From Spartobacteria bacterium (GTDB lineage: Bacteria > Verrucomicrobiota > Verrucomicrobiia > Chthoniobacterales > UBA10450): a stretch of 64,000 nt of DNA. The position numbers and the translations under genes were made by a program. The stretch lies in NCBI GenBank assembly GCA_003167365.1, contig PMTM01000006.1, positions 268,391-332,390 of the forward strand, written 5' to 3'. Positions 35,283 to 44,400 of the stretch are shown here, one piece after another (the stretch's first letter is position 1; each line of letters starts with the position of its first letter). Under the pieces are notes generated by a model. That model ran no database searches. It saw only the letters and a program-made list of their open reading frames with translations, and had not been told where the DNA came from.

Positions 35283-37282
35283 GACATCGATTCTCCGTTG
35301 CACTGCAGTAGCACGGTGATCTTCGTGCCCTTACCACGTGTGCTGGTGATTTCCAATTCGCCGCCCATTTGCTCGACCCGCTCGCGCATTCCAGTTAGAC
35401 CCACGCCGTCATGTCGATCTTTGACTTTGAATCCGTCGCCGTCGTCACGCAATTCCAGACGAAGTTCTTTCGCCTTGTAGGTTAGCCGCGTTTCAAAGTT
35501 GCGCGCGTGCGCGTACTTGAGCGTGTTGGTCAGAGCCTCCTGGCCGATGCGGAGAAGATTTACCTGCCAGGGCTGAGGAAGCTCCGGAATTTTGCCTTTC
35601 GCTTCAAACGTTGCGTGAAGCGCTGTTCCAACGGTCGTGTTCTTAATAGTACCTTTGAGCGCCTCCCAGAAATTGTGTTCTTGCAAGGCTTGGGGACGCA
35701 ACGCGTGCACGGAGCGGCGCGCTTCGCTCAGACTGCGCCGAGCTAGCTCGCCGGCGCGGTGCAAATGATTGTCCGCTTCCTTACGGGAACCCAGGGAAAT
35801 TGCATCTTCGGCTGCTTCCAACTGGACAATTACGCCGGTAAAACCTTGCGCCAGCGTGTCGTGAATGTCCCGCGCCATTCGATTTCGTTCTTCGAAGACT
35901 GCAGCTCGCTGCCCTTGCTCGGCAAACTCATTGAGTTGAAGCGCAAGCATGACTTGATGCGCGAGCGCCTGAGTCAATTCGATTTCTTCAGGCCGATACG
36001 AACCGCCATAGAAATGGCGAATGCCAACAAAACCTCTGACCTCTCCACCTATGAACATCGGAACCGCGAGAAACCTTTTTGTCCCTCTTCGCTTCAAGTA
36101 ATCGGCCCAATCGCCACTGACTCGGGGATCAGTCTCGATGTCATCGCAAACCACGGGAGCTCCTGTGAAAATCAGTTCCTGCATGACCGGGTTCTGTTTC
36201 CACATCAATGGGTCCTTGATGAACGGATGCTCCGGGTCCGGCCCGGGCAAGTTTCCGTCTTCCCATGCTGAGCGTAAAAGAAGCGAGTCAGTGGATTTAT
36301 CCCATAGCCACAAAACGACGCTTTGCGCGTTCAACAAACGAGCAATTGTGCTGAGCATCTGTCCAATAAATTTTTCTGGATCAGGCGCGGTGGCCAGCAC
36401 ATCCAGACTCTGGGTCATCGCCTCCACCTGTCCGCGCGCCACTTGTTCGGACGCGCGCAGTGCTTCATTGCTTCGGCTGAGGTCGGCCGTTCGTTCTTTG
36501 ACTTTGCCTTCCAGCCCATCTCGCGCTTCCCGCAGCTCGTATTCGCTCTGGCGCAGAGAGGCCTCGGCTTGTTTGTGGTCGGTGATATCAGTGCAGGTCC
36601 CAAACCATTTCTCGATCTTACCTTCCTCGTCCCGGATCGGCACGCCACGCGTCTTGAACCAACCGTAAACACCATCCTTCCGTCGGACTCGGTACTCCAC
36701 ATCGTAAGGCGCGTGCCCCGAGACCGAATCCGTCCAGAATCTTCGGGTTGGCTCGTGGTCGTCGGGATGCAGCAACTTCATCCACTGCCAGCCAAGCAGA
36801 TCGATTTCGGGCACACCGGTGTAGTCTGTCCACTGCGTGCTGAAGTAGTCGCACGCGCCATCCGACGTGGCTCCCCAGACGAGTTGTGGCAGCGCTTCGG
36901 TCAATCCGCGCCAGCGTTGCTCACTGTCGCGCAGGCGATCCTCGGCGCGTTTGCGGCTGGTGCTCCATGAGCTAATAACCAACGCTGAGAGAAGAAATGC
37001 GACCGTGGTAGGGATATCCTGAACACTAAATTGAAATGCGAAGAACGGTTCGGTGAAGAAAAAGTTGATCGACAAAGTCGATAGCAAGACTGCCAGCAGC
37101 CCAGGTCCCGTGCCGCCAAACCACGTGCTCAGCAGAACGGCCGGGAAAAAGAGGGAGGTTCGTACGCCAAAACTTTCCAGCGGGAACGTAATGGCAGTGG
37201 AGATCGCGACTGATAGACCGGACAGACCGTACCGCCAAACGGCCGGCGCAACTCGTCCCAAACCAAGATCTGACTTCGACAT
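35279..37282 (-). CDS. Membrane sensor histidine kinase with PAS and GAF domains
   Basis: 667 residues. The N-terminal ~110 form about four transmembrane helices resembling the DUF4118 sensor region. A PAS domain follows (WRGLTEALPQLVWGATSDGACDYFS to GTCTDITDHKQAE, ~125-250), then a coiled coil, a GAF domain (~290-440), a HisKA_3 dimerisation domain with phospho-acceptor His474 (ARDIHDTLAQGFTG), and an HATPase (LTNTLKYAHA, DDGDGF, GVGLTGMRERV). It pairs with the NarL-type regulator by a coupled start. The signal is unknown. The leader-like fragment F upstream points the other way. Confidence 0.94.
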   Translation of the reverse strand: MSKSDLGLGRVAPAVWRYGLSGLSVAISTAITFPLESFGVRTSLFFPAVLLSTWFGGTGPGLLAVLLSTLSINFFFTEPFFAFQFSVQDIPTTVAFLLSALVISSWSTSRKRAEDRLRDSEQRWRGLTEALPQLVWGATSDGACDYFSTQWTDYTGVPEIDLLGWQWMKLLHPDDHEPTRRFWTDSVSGHAPYDVEYRVRRKDGVYGWFKTRGVPIRDEEGKIEKWFGTCTDITDHKQAEASLRQSEYELREARDGLEGKVKERTADLSRSNEALRASEQVARGQVEAMTQSLDVLATAPDPEKFIGQMLSTIARLLNAQSVVLWLWDKSTDSLLLRSAWEDGNLPGPDPEHPFIKDPLMWKQNPVMQELIFTGAPVVCDDIETDPRVSGDWADYLKRRGTKRFLAVPMFIGGEVRGFVGIRHFYGGSYRPEEIELTQALAHQVMLALQLNEFAEQGQRAAVFEERNRMARDIHDTLAQGFTGVIVQLEAAEDAISLGSRKEADNHLHRAGELARRSLSEARRSVHALRPQALQEHNFWEALKGTIKNTTVGTALHATFEAKGKIPELPQPWQVNLLRIGQEALTNTLKYAHARNFETRLTYKAKELRLELRDDGDGFKVKDRHDGVGLTGMRERVEQMGGELEITSTRGKGTKITVLLQCNGESMS

Positions 37283-37363
37283 TCTCTTGACTCAAAAAGT
37301 CTACGTGAGGCGATCAAGCCCCTGAAAGTTTAACGAACCAACGCTCGACACGCCACTCTTCTT

Positions 37364-37410
37364 TCCTCCCTCGAAAGAGGCACTGACAAATCTTACCACT
37401 GCTTGGTGGT
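37364..37410 (+). promoter_or_regulatory. Degenerate leader element copy F
   Basis: CCCTCGAAAGAGG forms the hairpin with a GAAA tetraloop, but only 5 bases separate GAGGCA from AAATCTTACC instead of 28. It looks like an internally deleted copy. It reads toward the small + strand frame at 37455 and lies upstream of the divergent kinase gene. Confidence 0.45.
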
Positions 37411-37454
37411 GACGGTCGGCATGGCCGCTAACATTGGAGACATACGAAATCACA

Positions 37455-37619
37455 ATGAAAACCAAACAACGTGAAAACAATTTCAGCAGCTCACTTCGCA
37501 AGATCTTTCGACGACACGCACGCAGGCACGACCCCATGCTCGTGCTCAACATGTCGACCTTTAATTTCACCGACGGATGGAGCCGCACGTTTTCAAAACG
37601 GGAATACGCGCGGTCCTAA
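37455..37619 (+). CDS. Hypothetical small basic protein
   Basis: 54 residues, MKTKQRENNFSSSLRKIFRR and so on, rich in Arg/Lys/Ser. A TTG at 37434 could start a 61-residue form. No strong ribosome-binding site is visible and no family is recognised. It is listed because it follows leader fragment F in the sense direction and precedes the SRPBCC gene on the same strand. It may not be a gene, in which case the ~370 bp between the kinase and the SRPBCC gene is noncoding. Confidence 0.3.
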   Translation: MKTKQRENNFSSSLRKIFRRHARRHDPMLVLNMSTFNFTDGWSRTFSKREYARS

Positions 37620-37657
37620 GCCTGACGAACCGAGGTTAAATAAGGGGACCGCTGGCA

Positions 37658-38077
37658 ATGAACGCTGCGAAAGGATCAATCGTGGTCAAGGCGCCCGTGG
37701 CCGACGTCTACGAACGCTGGCTGGCATTTGAAGATTATCCAAAGTTCATCACCGCGATCAAACGGGTGCGGAAATTGGATGCAAACCATTTTGTCGCATC
37801 GCTCGCTTTCAACGGAAAGCAATATGACGCGATGCTTGAAATTATGCTGCGGGTCTTTGAGCGAAGGCTGGCGTGGCGAACTATTTCCAACGGTCATGCG
37901 CCCGATCACCTCGCGGCTGGAGTCGTTTCGTTCACGTCGCTTTCCGACCAGAACACGTGCGTGACCCTGAAGCTGACCTCAAGCTTCGGCGGCGCCGTCT
38001 CGCGTCGAGTCGACGGGTATCTGGACAATTTCAAACGGTTAATCGAGGGACCGGCGGGATCGAAGGCGAACGCCTGA
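37658..38077 (+). CDS. SRPBCC-fold (polyketide cyclase/START-like) protein
   Basis: 139 residues matching the SRPBCC helix-grip fold: SIVVKAPVADVYERWLAFEDYPKFITAIKRVRKLD is the typical opening of coenzyme-Q-binding/cyclase-like family members, and the last helix is RRVDGYLDNFKRLIEG. Such proteins bind hydrophobic ligands in a deep pocket; the ligand is unknown. There is no signal peptide, so it is cytoplasmic. It is the first well-supported gene of the + strand stress cluster. Confidence 0.8.
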   Translation: MNAAKGSIVVKAPVADVYERWLAFEDYPKFITAIKRVRKLDANHFVASLAFNGKQYDAMLEIMLRVFERRLAWRTISNGHAPDHLAAGVVSFTSLSDQNTCVTLKLTSSFGGAVSRRVDGYLDNFKRLIEGPAGSKANA

Positions 38078-38093
38078 TGGCTCGAACGACGGC

Positions 38094-38174
38094 GAACTCT
38101 ACCTCGAATGGGGGAGCTCGCATCACCCCGGCGGAGGCGACTGAAAATCCCACTCATGCGCAATGGCTGCAGCC
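38094..38174 (+). promoter_or_regulatory. Leader element copy G, upstream of the CPTC-protein operon
   Basis: ACCTCGAATGGGGGA has a G-U pair replacing a Watson-Crick pair in the stem. It is followed by 28 bases (38116-38143) with CACCCCGGCGG, then AAAATCC at 38144-38150 and CACTCATGCGCAATGGC. Similarity to copy H continues downstream to the ribosome-binding site (TGAAAAC..ACTGCT in both). Confidence 0.8.
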
Positions 38175-38240
38175 TGATTGCACGCGATACCTTGACGTGT
38201 GAAAACGAACTGCTTCGAACCCTTCCCGGAGGAAATTACC

Positions 38241-38456
38241 ATGTCTCAACAAATTCATTCTTACAGCGAGCTTCAGCAGCAGATCCACCAAGACCTGCGC
38301 CGCCAACATCCGGACTGGGTTGAGCCCAACGGCAACTGTCCCACCTGCGACTCCTACGAGTTGCGTTTAGCCGAACTGATCGGACTCAGTCGGTCCTCGA
38401 ACGCCATACCAACGTTCGAATCATCATCCGCGATGAGCCAGGCCGCAGCGGCTTGA
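38241..38456 (+). CDS. Small protein with a CPTC motif
   Basis: 71 residues from ATG 38241, chosen because of a strong GGAGGAAATTACC site; an ATG-less longer frame begins at 38199. It has a helical N-terminus (SQQIHSYSELQQQIHQDLRRQHPDWVEPNG), a single NCPTCDSYE motif, and a polar Ser/Ala tail. One CxxC alone could bind a metal as a dimer or act in redox chemistry. I do not recognise a family. It is the first gene of an operon with the thioredoxin-like gene. Confidence 0.65.
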   Translation: MSQQIHSYSELQQQIHQDLRRQHPDWVEPNGNCPTCDSYELRLAELIGLSRSSNAIPTFESSSAMSQAAAA

Positions 38457-38487
38457 TAATAGTGAATATCAAACACGAGGCTGAAAC

Positions 38488-38826
38488 ATGAAAACGACCA
38501 TTGAGATCAATGAAGCGAACTTCGAAACCGAAGTTTTGAAATCCAGTCAACCGGTGCTGGTCGAGTTTGCCACGGGATGGAGCCTTCCTTCGATGATGAT
38601 GAACGGAGCGATGGACGAAATTGCCGCCGAGTTTGTCGATTGTCTGAAGGTCGCCCGCGTTAAACTCGATCGCAGCCCGAACCTCGGGTTGTGGTACGGG
38701 ATTCGATGCCTTCCGGCGATATTGTATTTCAGCGACGGCGAAGTGCGCATTGGGATTTTTGGAACCACCAGCAAGGACGCAATTCTTTCTCAGTTGAGAC
38801 CAGTTATGGACTCAGGGCGCATATAA
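38488..38826 (+). CDS. Thioredoxin-fold protein lacking the active-site cysteines
   Basis: 112 residues that align to thioredoxin along the whole length: PVLVEFATGWSLPSMMMNGAMDEIAAEF where thioredoxin has the WCGPC active site, then VARVKLDRSPNLGLWYGIRCLPAILYFSDGEV with the cis-Pro region (RCLPAI). Both active-site cysteines are replaced by Ser (Ser32 and Ser35). It therefore cannot do dithiol exchange in the usual way. A binding, chaperone or scaffold role is inferred. A ribosome-binding site is weakly visible (GAGGCTGAAACATG). It lies 31 bases after the CPTC gene. Confidence 0.85.
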   Translation: MKTTIEINEANFETEVLKSSQPVLVEFATGWSLPSMMMNGAMDEIAAEFVDCLKVARVKLDRSPNLGLWYGIRCLPAILYFSDGEVRIGIFGTTSKDAILSQLRPVMDSGRI

Positions 38827-38831
38827 TTAGA

Positions 38832-39722
38832 ATGAAAATTGGATTCATTGGTTTAGGCATCATGGGTAGCCGCATGGCGGCGAACCTGCAAAAGCGCGGC
38901 TACTCCCTGGTCGTATTCAATCGAACGCGCGGCAAAGCGCAGCCGTTGCTCGATCAAGGTGCGACATTCGCTGATTCGCCGCCAAAACTGGCGGAGCAGG
39001 TGGACGTGTTGTTCACAATGCTGGCTCATCCCGATGCAGTCGAACAAGCAGCGTTGGGCACGAATGGATTTTTGAGTCATCTCAAGTCGAATGCGCTTTG
39101 GGTGGATTGCAGCTCGGTTAATCCTTCGTTCTCGAAGAAGATGGCGGCGGCGGCCGCGGCCGGCCGGATCCGTTTTGTCGACGCGCCCGTGACCGGTTCC
39201 GCGCCGGTGGCCGCCGATGGGAAACTCATTTTTTGGGTAGGCGGTGATGCCGCGGACGTGGAAGCAATTCGCCCGTTGTTGCTGTGCATGGGAAACAAAA
39301 TTGTTCATGTCGGCGGACATGGGATGGGCACTTCCATGAAAATGGTGGTCAATCTTTTGTTAGGCACAGGAATGGCCGCGTTCGCCGAAGCAATGGAGCT
39401 TGGCCAGGGGCTGGGGCTTTCGCAGAAGATGCTGTTTGATTCATTGCTCAGTACGCCGACGGTCGCGCCGTTTCTTGCGTCCAAGCGGGAGAAAATCGAG
39501 AGCGGAAATTACGAAGCTGAATTTCCGTTGCGCTGGATGCAGAAGGATATGCATCTCGCTTCGGTTAGTGCCTACGAAGCCGGCGTGGCCTTGCCCGTAG
39601 CGAACGTAACCAAAGAAATCTATCGGCTGGCAATGCGCGGCGGACACGAGAGTAAGGATTTTTCGGCCATCTACGAATTCGCAATGGGCGACGACGGAAA
39701 GGAGCGGGGAACTCAACCATGA
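38832..39722 (+). CDS. 3-hydroxyisobutyrate dehydrogenase-like NAD(P) oxidoreductase
   Basis: 296 residues from ATG 38832, directly after the thioredoxin-like gene. It has the Rossmann motif GFIGLGIMGSRMAANL, the substrate-binding segment FVDAPVTGSAPVAADGKL and the catalytic Lys region GTSMKMVVNLLLGT. The family includes 3-hydroxyisobutyrate, tartronate semialdehyde and succinic/glyoxylate reductases. It is the intact near-twin of the frameshifted copy at 21758-22648, so one arose by duplication within this region. The stop overlaps the next gene as ATGA. Confidence 0.9.
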   Translation: MKIGFIGLGIMGSRMAANLQKRGYSLVVFNRTRGKAQPLLDQGATFADSPPKLAEQVDVLFTMLAHPDAVEQAALGTNGFLSHLKSNALWVDCSSVNPSFSKKMAAAAAAGRIRFVDAPVTGSAPVAADGKLIFWVGGDAADVEAIRPLLLCMGNKIVHVGGHGMGTSMKMVVNLLLGTGMAAFAEAMELGQGLGLSQKMLFDSLLSTPTVAPFLASKREKIESGNYEAEFPLRWMQKDMHLASVSAYEAGVALPVANVTKEIYRLAMRGGHESKDFSAIYEFAMGDDGKERGTQP

Positions 39723-40651
39723 TAAAGACAATCTCCTATCTCGGTCTCGGGACCATGGGCAGCGGCATGGCCTCGAACCTTCTCAAAGCCGGCTACGAAC
39801 TTACCGTCTGGAACCGGAGCGCTGAAAAATGCGAGCCGTTCGCCAGGAAAGGCGCGCGCGCCGCCGATACTCCAGCCGACGCCGTCCGCGATGTGGATCT
39901 TATCATGTATAGCTTGAGTAACGACCAAGCGGTCGAGGAAGTTGTCTTTGGCGCGAAAGGAATTCTAAGTGGAATCAACGAAGGCCAGATCGCGATCGAT
40001 ATGAGCACGGTCCTTCCCGCGACGAGTTTGCGAGAAGAGGAAGCTTATGCAAAAGACGGTGTCGATTTTCTCGACGCGCCTGTCTTTGGTAGCAAACGAG
40101 AATCCGCGGACGCCAAGCTATGGATTATGGCCGCGGGCAACCAGGCCATCTTTGAAAAAGTGAAACCCATCTTGGAGCATTTGGGGCAAACCGTTCACTA
40201 CTTTGGCAAGAACGGAAACGCCGCAGCCATGAAGCTGGTGGGAAACCTCATCGTCGCGTTGGAAATGGAAGCGCTCGCGGAAGGCCTGGTCCTCGCGCAA
40301 AAGGCCGGCCTTGATCTGAATACCGTGATGGAAGTCGTAAAAGTCGCCGACTTCCGCTCACCGTTGCTCGTCAGCAATGGTCAGAATATTTTGAAACGCG
40401 ATTTTTCGGCCAGCTTCGCCCTCAAGCTCATGCTCAAGGATGCGGGCCTTATTGAAAAATTTGGTGACAGTCTGAAGTCACCCATTCCCGCACTGCGCGT
40501 TGTCGAAAAAAACCTCGCAACGGCCGTTGCCCTTGGCTTCGGAAATGAAAATGCCTCTGCCTTAATCAAGGCGCTCGAAAAAGAAGCCGGTGTCGAAGTG
40601 AAAGGCGTTCCCACTCGACAGAACTTGCAAATAAGTCGGAAGCAATCATGA
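39719..40651 (+). CDS. NAD-dependent beta-hydroxyacid dehydrogenase family protein
   Basis: 310 residues of the same superfamily as the gene before it but clearly divergent: SYLGLGTMGSGMASNLLKAGYELTVWNRS at the N-terminus, FLDAPVFGSKRESADAKLW for substrate binding, and the catalytic Lys in NAAAMKLVGNLIVALEMEALAEG. It is coupled at both ends (ATGA overlaps with neighbours on each side). Two sister dehydrogenases in tandem suggest sequential or heterologous use on small aldehydes or hydroxyacids such as glyoxylate derivatives; the substrate is unproven. Confidence 0.88.
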   Translation: MIKTISYLGLGTMGSGMASNLLKAGYELTVWNRSAEKCEPFARKGARAADTPADAVRDVDLIMYSLSNDQAVEEVVFGAKGILSGINEGQIAIDMSTVLPATSLREEEAYAKDGVDFLDAPVFGSKRESADAKLWIMAAGNQAIFEKVKPILEHLGQTVHYFGKNGNAAAMKLVGNLIVALEMEALAEGLVLAQKAGLDLNTVMEVVKVADFRSPLLVSNGQNILKRDFSASFALKLMLKDAGLIEKFGDSLKSPIPALRVVEKNLATAVALGFGNENASALIKALEKEAGVEVKGVPTRQNLQISRKQS

Positions 40652-41259
40652 AAAAACAACGAGCGAAGATAAAAACTTACCTATTCATTGCAGGAGGACT
40701 CATCTCTATGGCTGGAGTTCAAACACCAATTGTCGCGGCGGAGGAAGACAGCGGGGCCTATGTGGCTTCTCAAAAGGTCGAGAAAGGCAAAGCTCCTGGG
40801 ATGCGAGTTCAGCTTTTGAGTGAAAATCACGGGCGCAAGGAATATGCGGTGATTTTCAGCAAAGGAGACGAAGCATTCTCAGGCTTGAATGAGTTTGCCG
40901 AGAAATATCGGGTGACGAGCGCTCATTTCACGGCAATTGGAGCTTTGCGTGGAGCGACGCTCGCTTGGTTCTCCCCCGAGCGGAAAATGTACAAGAGGAT
41001 CCCCGTAGAAGGCCAGCTCGAGGTTGCTTCAATGATCGGCGACATCGCGCTATTCAATGGAAAGCCCGTTGTTCATACCCATATGGTAATCGGCCTTCCT
41101 GACGGAAGCGCCAGGGCAGGACATGTTCTCGAAGCACACGTTTGGCCTACGCTCGAGGTGATGGTCACGGTCGAACCGAAGGCCATGCGCAAGCGCCTCG
41201 ATCCAGAAACTGGATTATCGCTGATTGATCCAAGTTTGGTGAACGAGGAACAGAAATAA
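40648..41259 (+). CDS. Exported PPC/DUF296-domain protein
   Basis: 203 residues. The N-terminus is a signal peptide (KKQRAKIKTYLFIAGGLISMAG, likely cleavage near VAAEED). The rest is a PPC (DUF296) domain: SAHFTAIGALRGATLAWFSPE, then PVVHTHMVIGLPDGSARAGHVLEAHVWPTLEVMV, with a His cluster (His143, His145, His159) placed as in metal-binding members. Most bacterial PPC proteins are cytoplasmic, so an exported one is less usual. It ends the operon that starts at 38241. The function is unknown. Confidence 0.8.
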   Translation: MKKQRAKIKTYLFIAGGLISMAGVQTPIVAAEEDSGAYVASQKVEKGKAPGMRVQLLSENHGRKEYAVIFSKGDEAFSGLNEFAEKYRVTSAHFTAIGALRGATLAWFSPERKMYKRIPVEGQLEVASMIGDIALFNGKPVVHTHMVIGLPDGSARAGHVLEAHVWPTLEVMVTVEPKAMRKRLDPETGLSLIDPSLVNEEQK

Positions 41260-41310
41260 TATTTGTTTAAGGCCAGTCACGTGAGCTTGGCCCTGAGTAG
41301 CTAATCTCGA

Positions 41311-41391
41311 AACTCTCCCTCGAATGAGGGATTACTGATCACCTCGGCGGCGGGAATAGAAAATCCCACCCTTGCGCAATAGCGCTTGTTA
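41311..41391 (+). promoter_or_regulatory. Leader element copy H, upstream of the RND pump operon
   Basis: This is the cleanest copy: CCCTC-GAAT-GAGGG forms a perfect 5-bp stem and tetraloop. A is followed by 28 bases (41332-41359), AAAATCC (41360-41366), and a third small hairpin GCGC-AATA-GCGC at about 41375-41386. The pump ATG is about 90 bases on, preceded by GGAGG. Confidence 0.85.
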
Positions 41392-41457
41392 ATCGCGCAG
41401 CGAAATTCAGTGGATGAAAACAGACTGCTCTAGCCTTAGCCAGATCGGAGGGACGTT

Positions 41458-44400
41458 ATGTGGATCATTCGTCTAGCTCTTAATCGGCCTTACACGTTTG
41501 TAGTAGCAGCGCTGCTTCTACTCTTAGTAACGCCGTTTGTCCTGATTCGCACACCGACGGATATCTTTCCGTCGATTAACATTCCGGTGGTCAGTATCAT
41601 TTGGGGCTACACCGGGCTGAGCGCGCGCGACATTGAGCAGCGCATCATTTACACGCAGGAACGCGCGCTGACCACCACGGTCAATAACATCGAGCATATC
41701 GAGTCCACCTCGTACGATGGGATCGGCATTATCAAACTTTACTTTCAGCCGGGCGTTACGATCTCCACCGCCGTCGCTCAAGTCACCGCCATCTCACAGA
41801 CGATCCTAAGGCAGCTCCCACCTGGCTCGACACCACCGCTCATCATCCAGTACGACGCCGCCACCGTTCCCGTTCTGCAATACGGCATTGGCAGCAACAC
41901 GCTTTCCGAACAACAGACTTTCGACATCACGCTCAATCAGATTCGCGTCGGTCTGGTCAGCGTGCCGGGCATCGCCATTCCTTATCCTTTCGGCGGCAAG
42001 CAACGACTGGTCTCGGTCGATCTCGATCCGAGAAAGCTGCAGGAAAAGAACCTGACACAAACCGATGTCACGAACGCGATTAACAATCAGGCGCTGGTCT
42101 TTCCCAGCGGCACAACCAAGTTTGGCGCGATCCAATACCCGATCGACATCAATACTTTTCCGGGGCGTATCGACAGCCTGAACGATCTGCCGATCAAAGT
42201 AGTCGATGGCACGCAGATTCTAGTCGGCGACGTCGCCCAGGTGCGTGACGGTTACGACCCGCAACAAAACATTGTTAGGCAGGATGGCGTTCGCAGCACC
42301 CTGCTTAGTGTTTTCAAGAGCGGCAGCGCTTCCACTCTCAGTGTCGTCTCCGGAGCGAAGCAGGCGATGGCGAACGTTCTGAAAACGGTTACGACCGCCG
42401 TTCAGGTAAAAGAGTTCGCCGATCAATCGCTCTTTGTCCGCGCGGCGATTAGCGGCGTTGCGAGAGAGGGTATCATCGCCGCCGCCTTGACCGCGCTAAT
42501 GATACTCTTGTTTCTAGGTTCGTGGCGCAGCACAATTATCATTGCCATATCGATCCCGCTCGCGGTGCTGTCATCGATCGCGATCCTTAGCGTAATCGGC
42601 GAAACAATTAATCTGATGACACTCGGCGGCCTTGCTCTGGCCGTCGGTATTCTCGTGGATGACGCCACCGTAACGATTGAAAATGTCGAGCGTCACATGA
42701 GTCTGGGAGAGAAGCTGGAGGACGCAATTCTCAAGGGCGCCGGGGAAATCGCGCTGCCGGCGTTCGTCTCAACACTCTGCATCTGCATTGTGTTTGTCCC
42801 GATGTTCCTTCTTTCGGGGGTGGCGCGTTACCTTTTCGTCCCGCTGGCCGAGGCCGTCATGTTCGCAGTCGCCGCCTCCTATCTCCTGTCCCGCACTTTG
42901 GTGCCGACACTGATCATGTGGTTCGAGCGCAACCATCACAAAGTCGTCACGGCGACTCCGTCCGATGGCGGACAGGGCGAAGCGACTTCGTCACGTAGAG
43001 GAGATAGCGACAAGCAGCAAGTTGCACTCTGGATCCGGCCGTTTGCTGCTCTCCAACAACTGTTTGAGCGCGGGTTCGATCGCATGCGCACCAGTTATCA
43101 CGACTTGTTAGGCACGATCCTGACGCACCGTCTTGTCTTTGCCGTCGTCTTTCTCGCGCTTTGCACAGGTTCATGGATCCTCGTGCCCTTTCTCGGTCAA
43201 GACTTCTTCCCGGCGGTGGATGCGGGATCATTTCAATTGCACGTGCGCGCGCTGGCCGGAACGCGCGTCGAAGAAACAGCCAACCTCGTCGATCAAGTAG
43301 AAGCCGCGATCAGAGCGCGGGTCCCGGCGCAGGAACTCCAGGGAATTGTCGACAATATTGGCCTTCCAACCTCCGGGATTAATTTGAGTTACAACAACAG
43401 TGGCGTAGCTGGATCGGCCGACGCTGACGTTCTCGTCGCACTGAAACCAAACCATCAGCCGACCGCAAATTACGTGCGGCAATTGCGGCTCGATCTGCAC
43501 CAGAAATTTCCCGGCGCCGAGTTCTATTTCCTGCCGGCCGACATCGTTACCCAAACAATTAACTTTGGACTACCGGCGCCGTTCGACATTCAGATTTTAG
43601 GCCGCGATCTGGCGACGGACCACAAGATCGCCGGAGAGCTGGCGCAGAAGCTCCGGCGCGTAACCGGCGCGGTCGATGTTCGTGTGCAACAGCCTGCGCA
43701 TTTGCAACGACTCCGATTTGACATCGACCGAACCAAGGCTGCTGGCGTCGGGCTCACCGAAAGCAACATTGCTAGTTCGGTCCTATTAAGCCTCAGCGGT
43801 AGTGGCCAAACGGCGCCGAGCTATTGGGTCGATCCAACCACGGGAGTTAATTATCTCGTTAATGTCCGCACACCGGAGTACCGGCTGACATCGCTCGACG
43901 CACTCCAATCGCTGCCGGTGAGCGCTCCGACGACGCCGGGCGCCGCTAACGGACAGCTCTTGACGAACCTGGCTTCATTTACCCGGACGAACAGCCAACC
44001 GATTTACTCGCACTACAACATTCTGCCCGTGGTCGATGTTTACGGCGGAATTTCTAATCGCGATCTCGGCGGCGTCTTGAGCGACATCAAGCCGATCATT
44101 GCCGAAGCACAAAAAACTTTGCCGCGCGGCACTTCAATCATGCTGCGTGGTCAGGCGTTAACGATGAACTCCAGTTTCATCGGACTGAGTGTTGGTCTGA
44201 TCATGGCGGTCGCGCTTATTTACCTGCTGCTCGTGGTGAACTTCCAAAGCTGGCTCGATCCTTTCATCATTTTAACGGCATTGACCGGCGCGCTCGCCGG
44301 CGTGATCTGGGGACTGTTCGTCACGGGGACAACGCTGAGCGTGCCCGCAATGATGGGTGCGATCATGTGCATGGGCGTCGCGACTGCCAACTCGGTGCTG

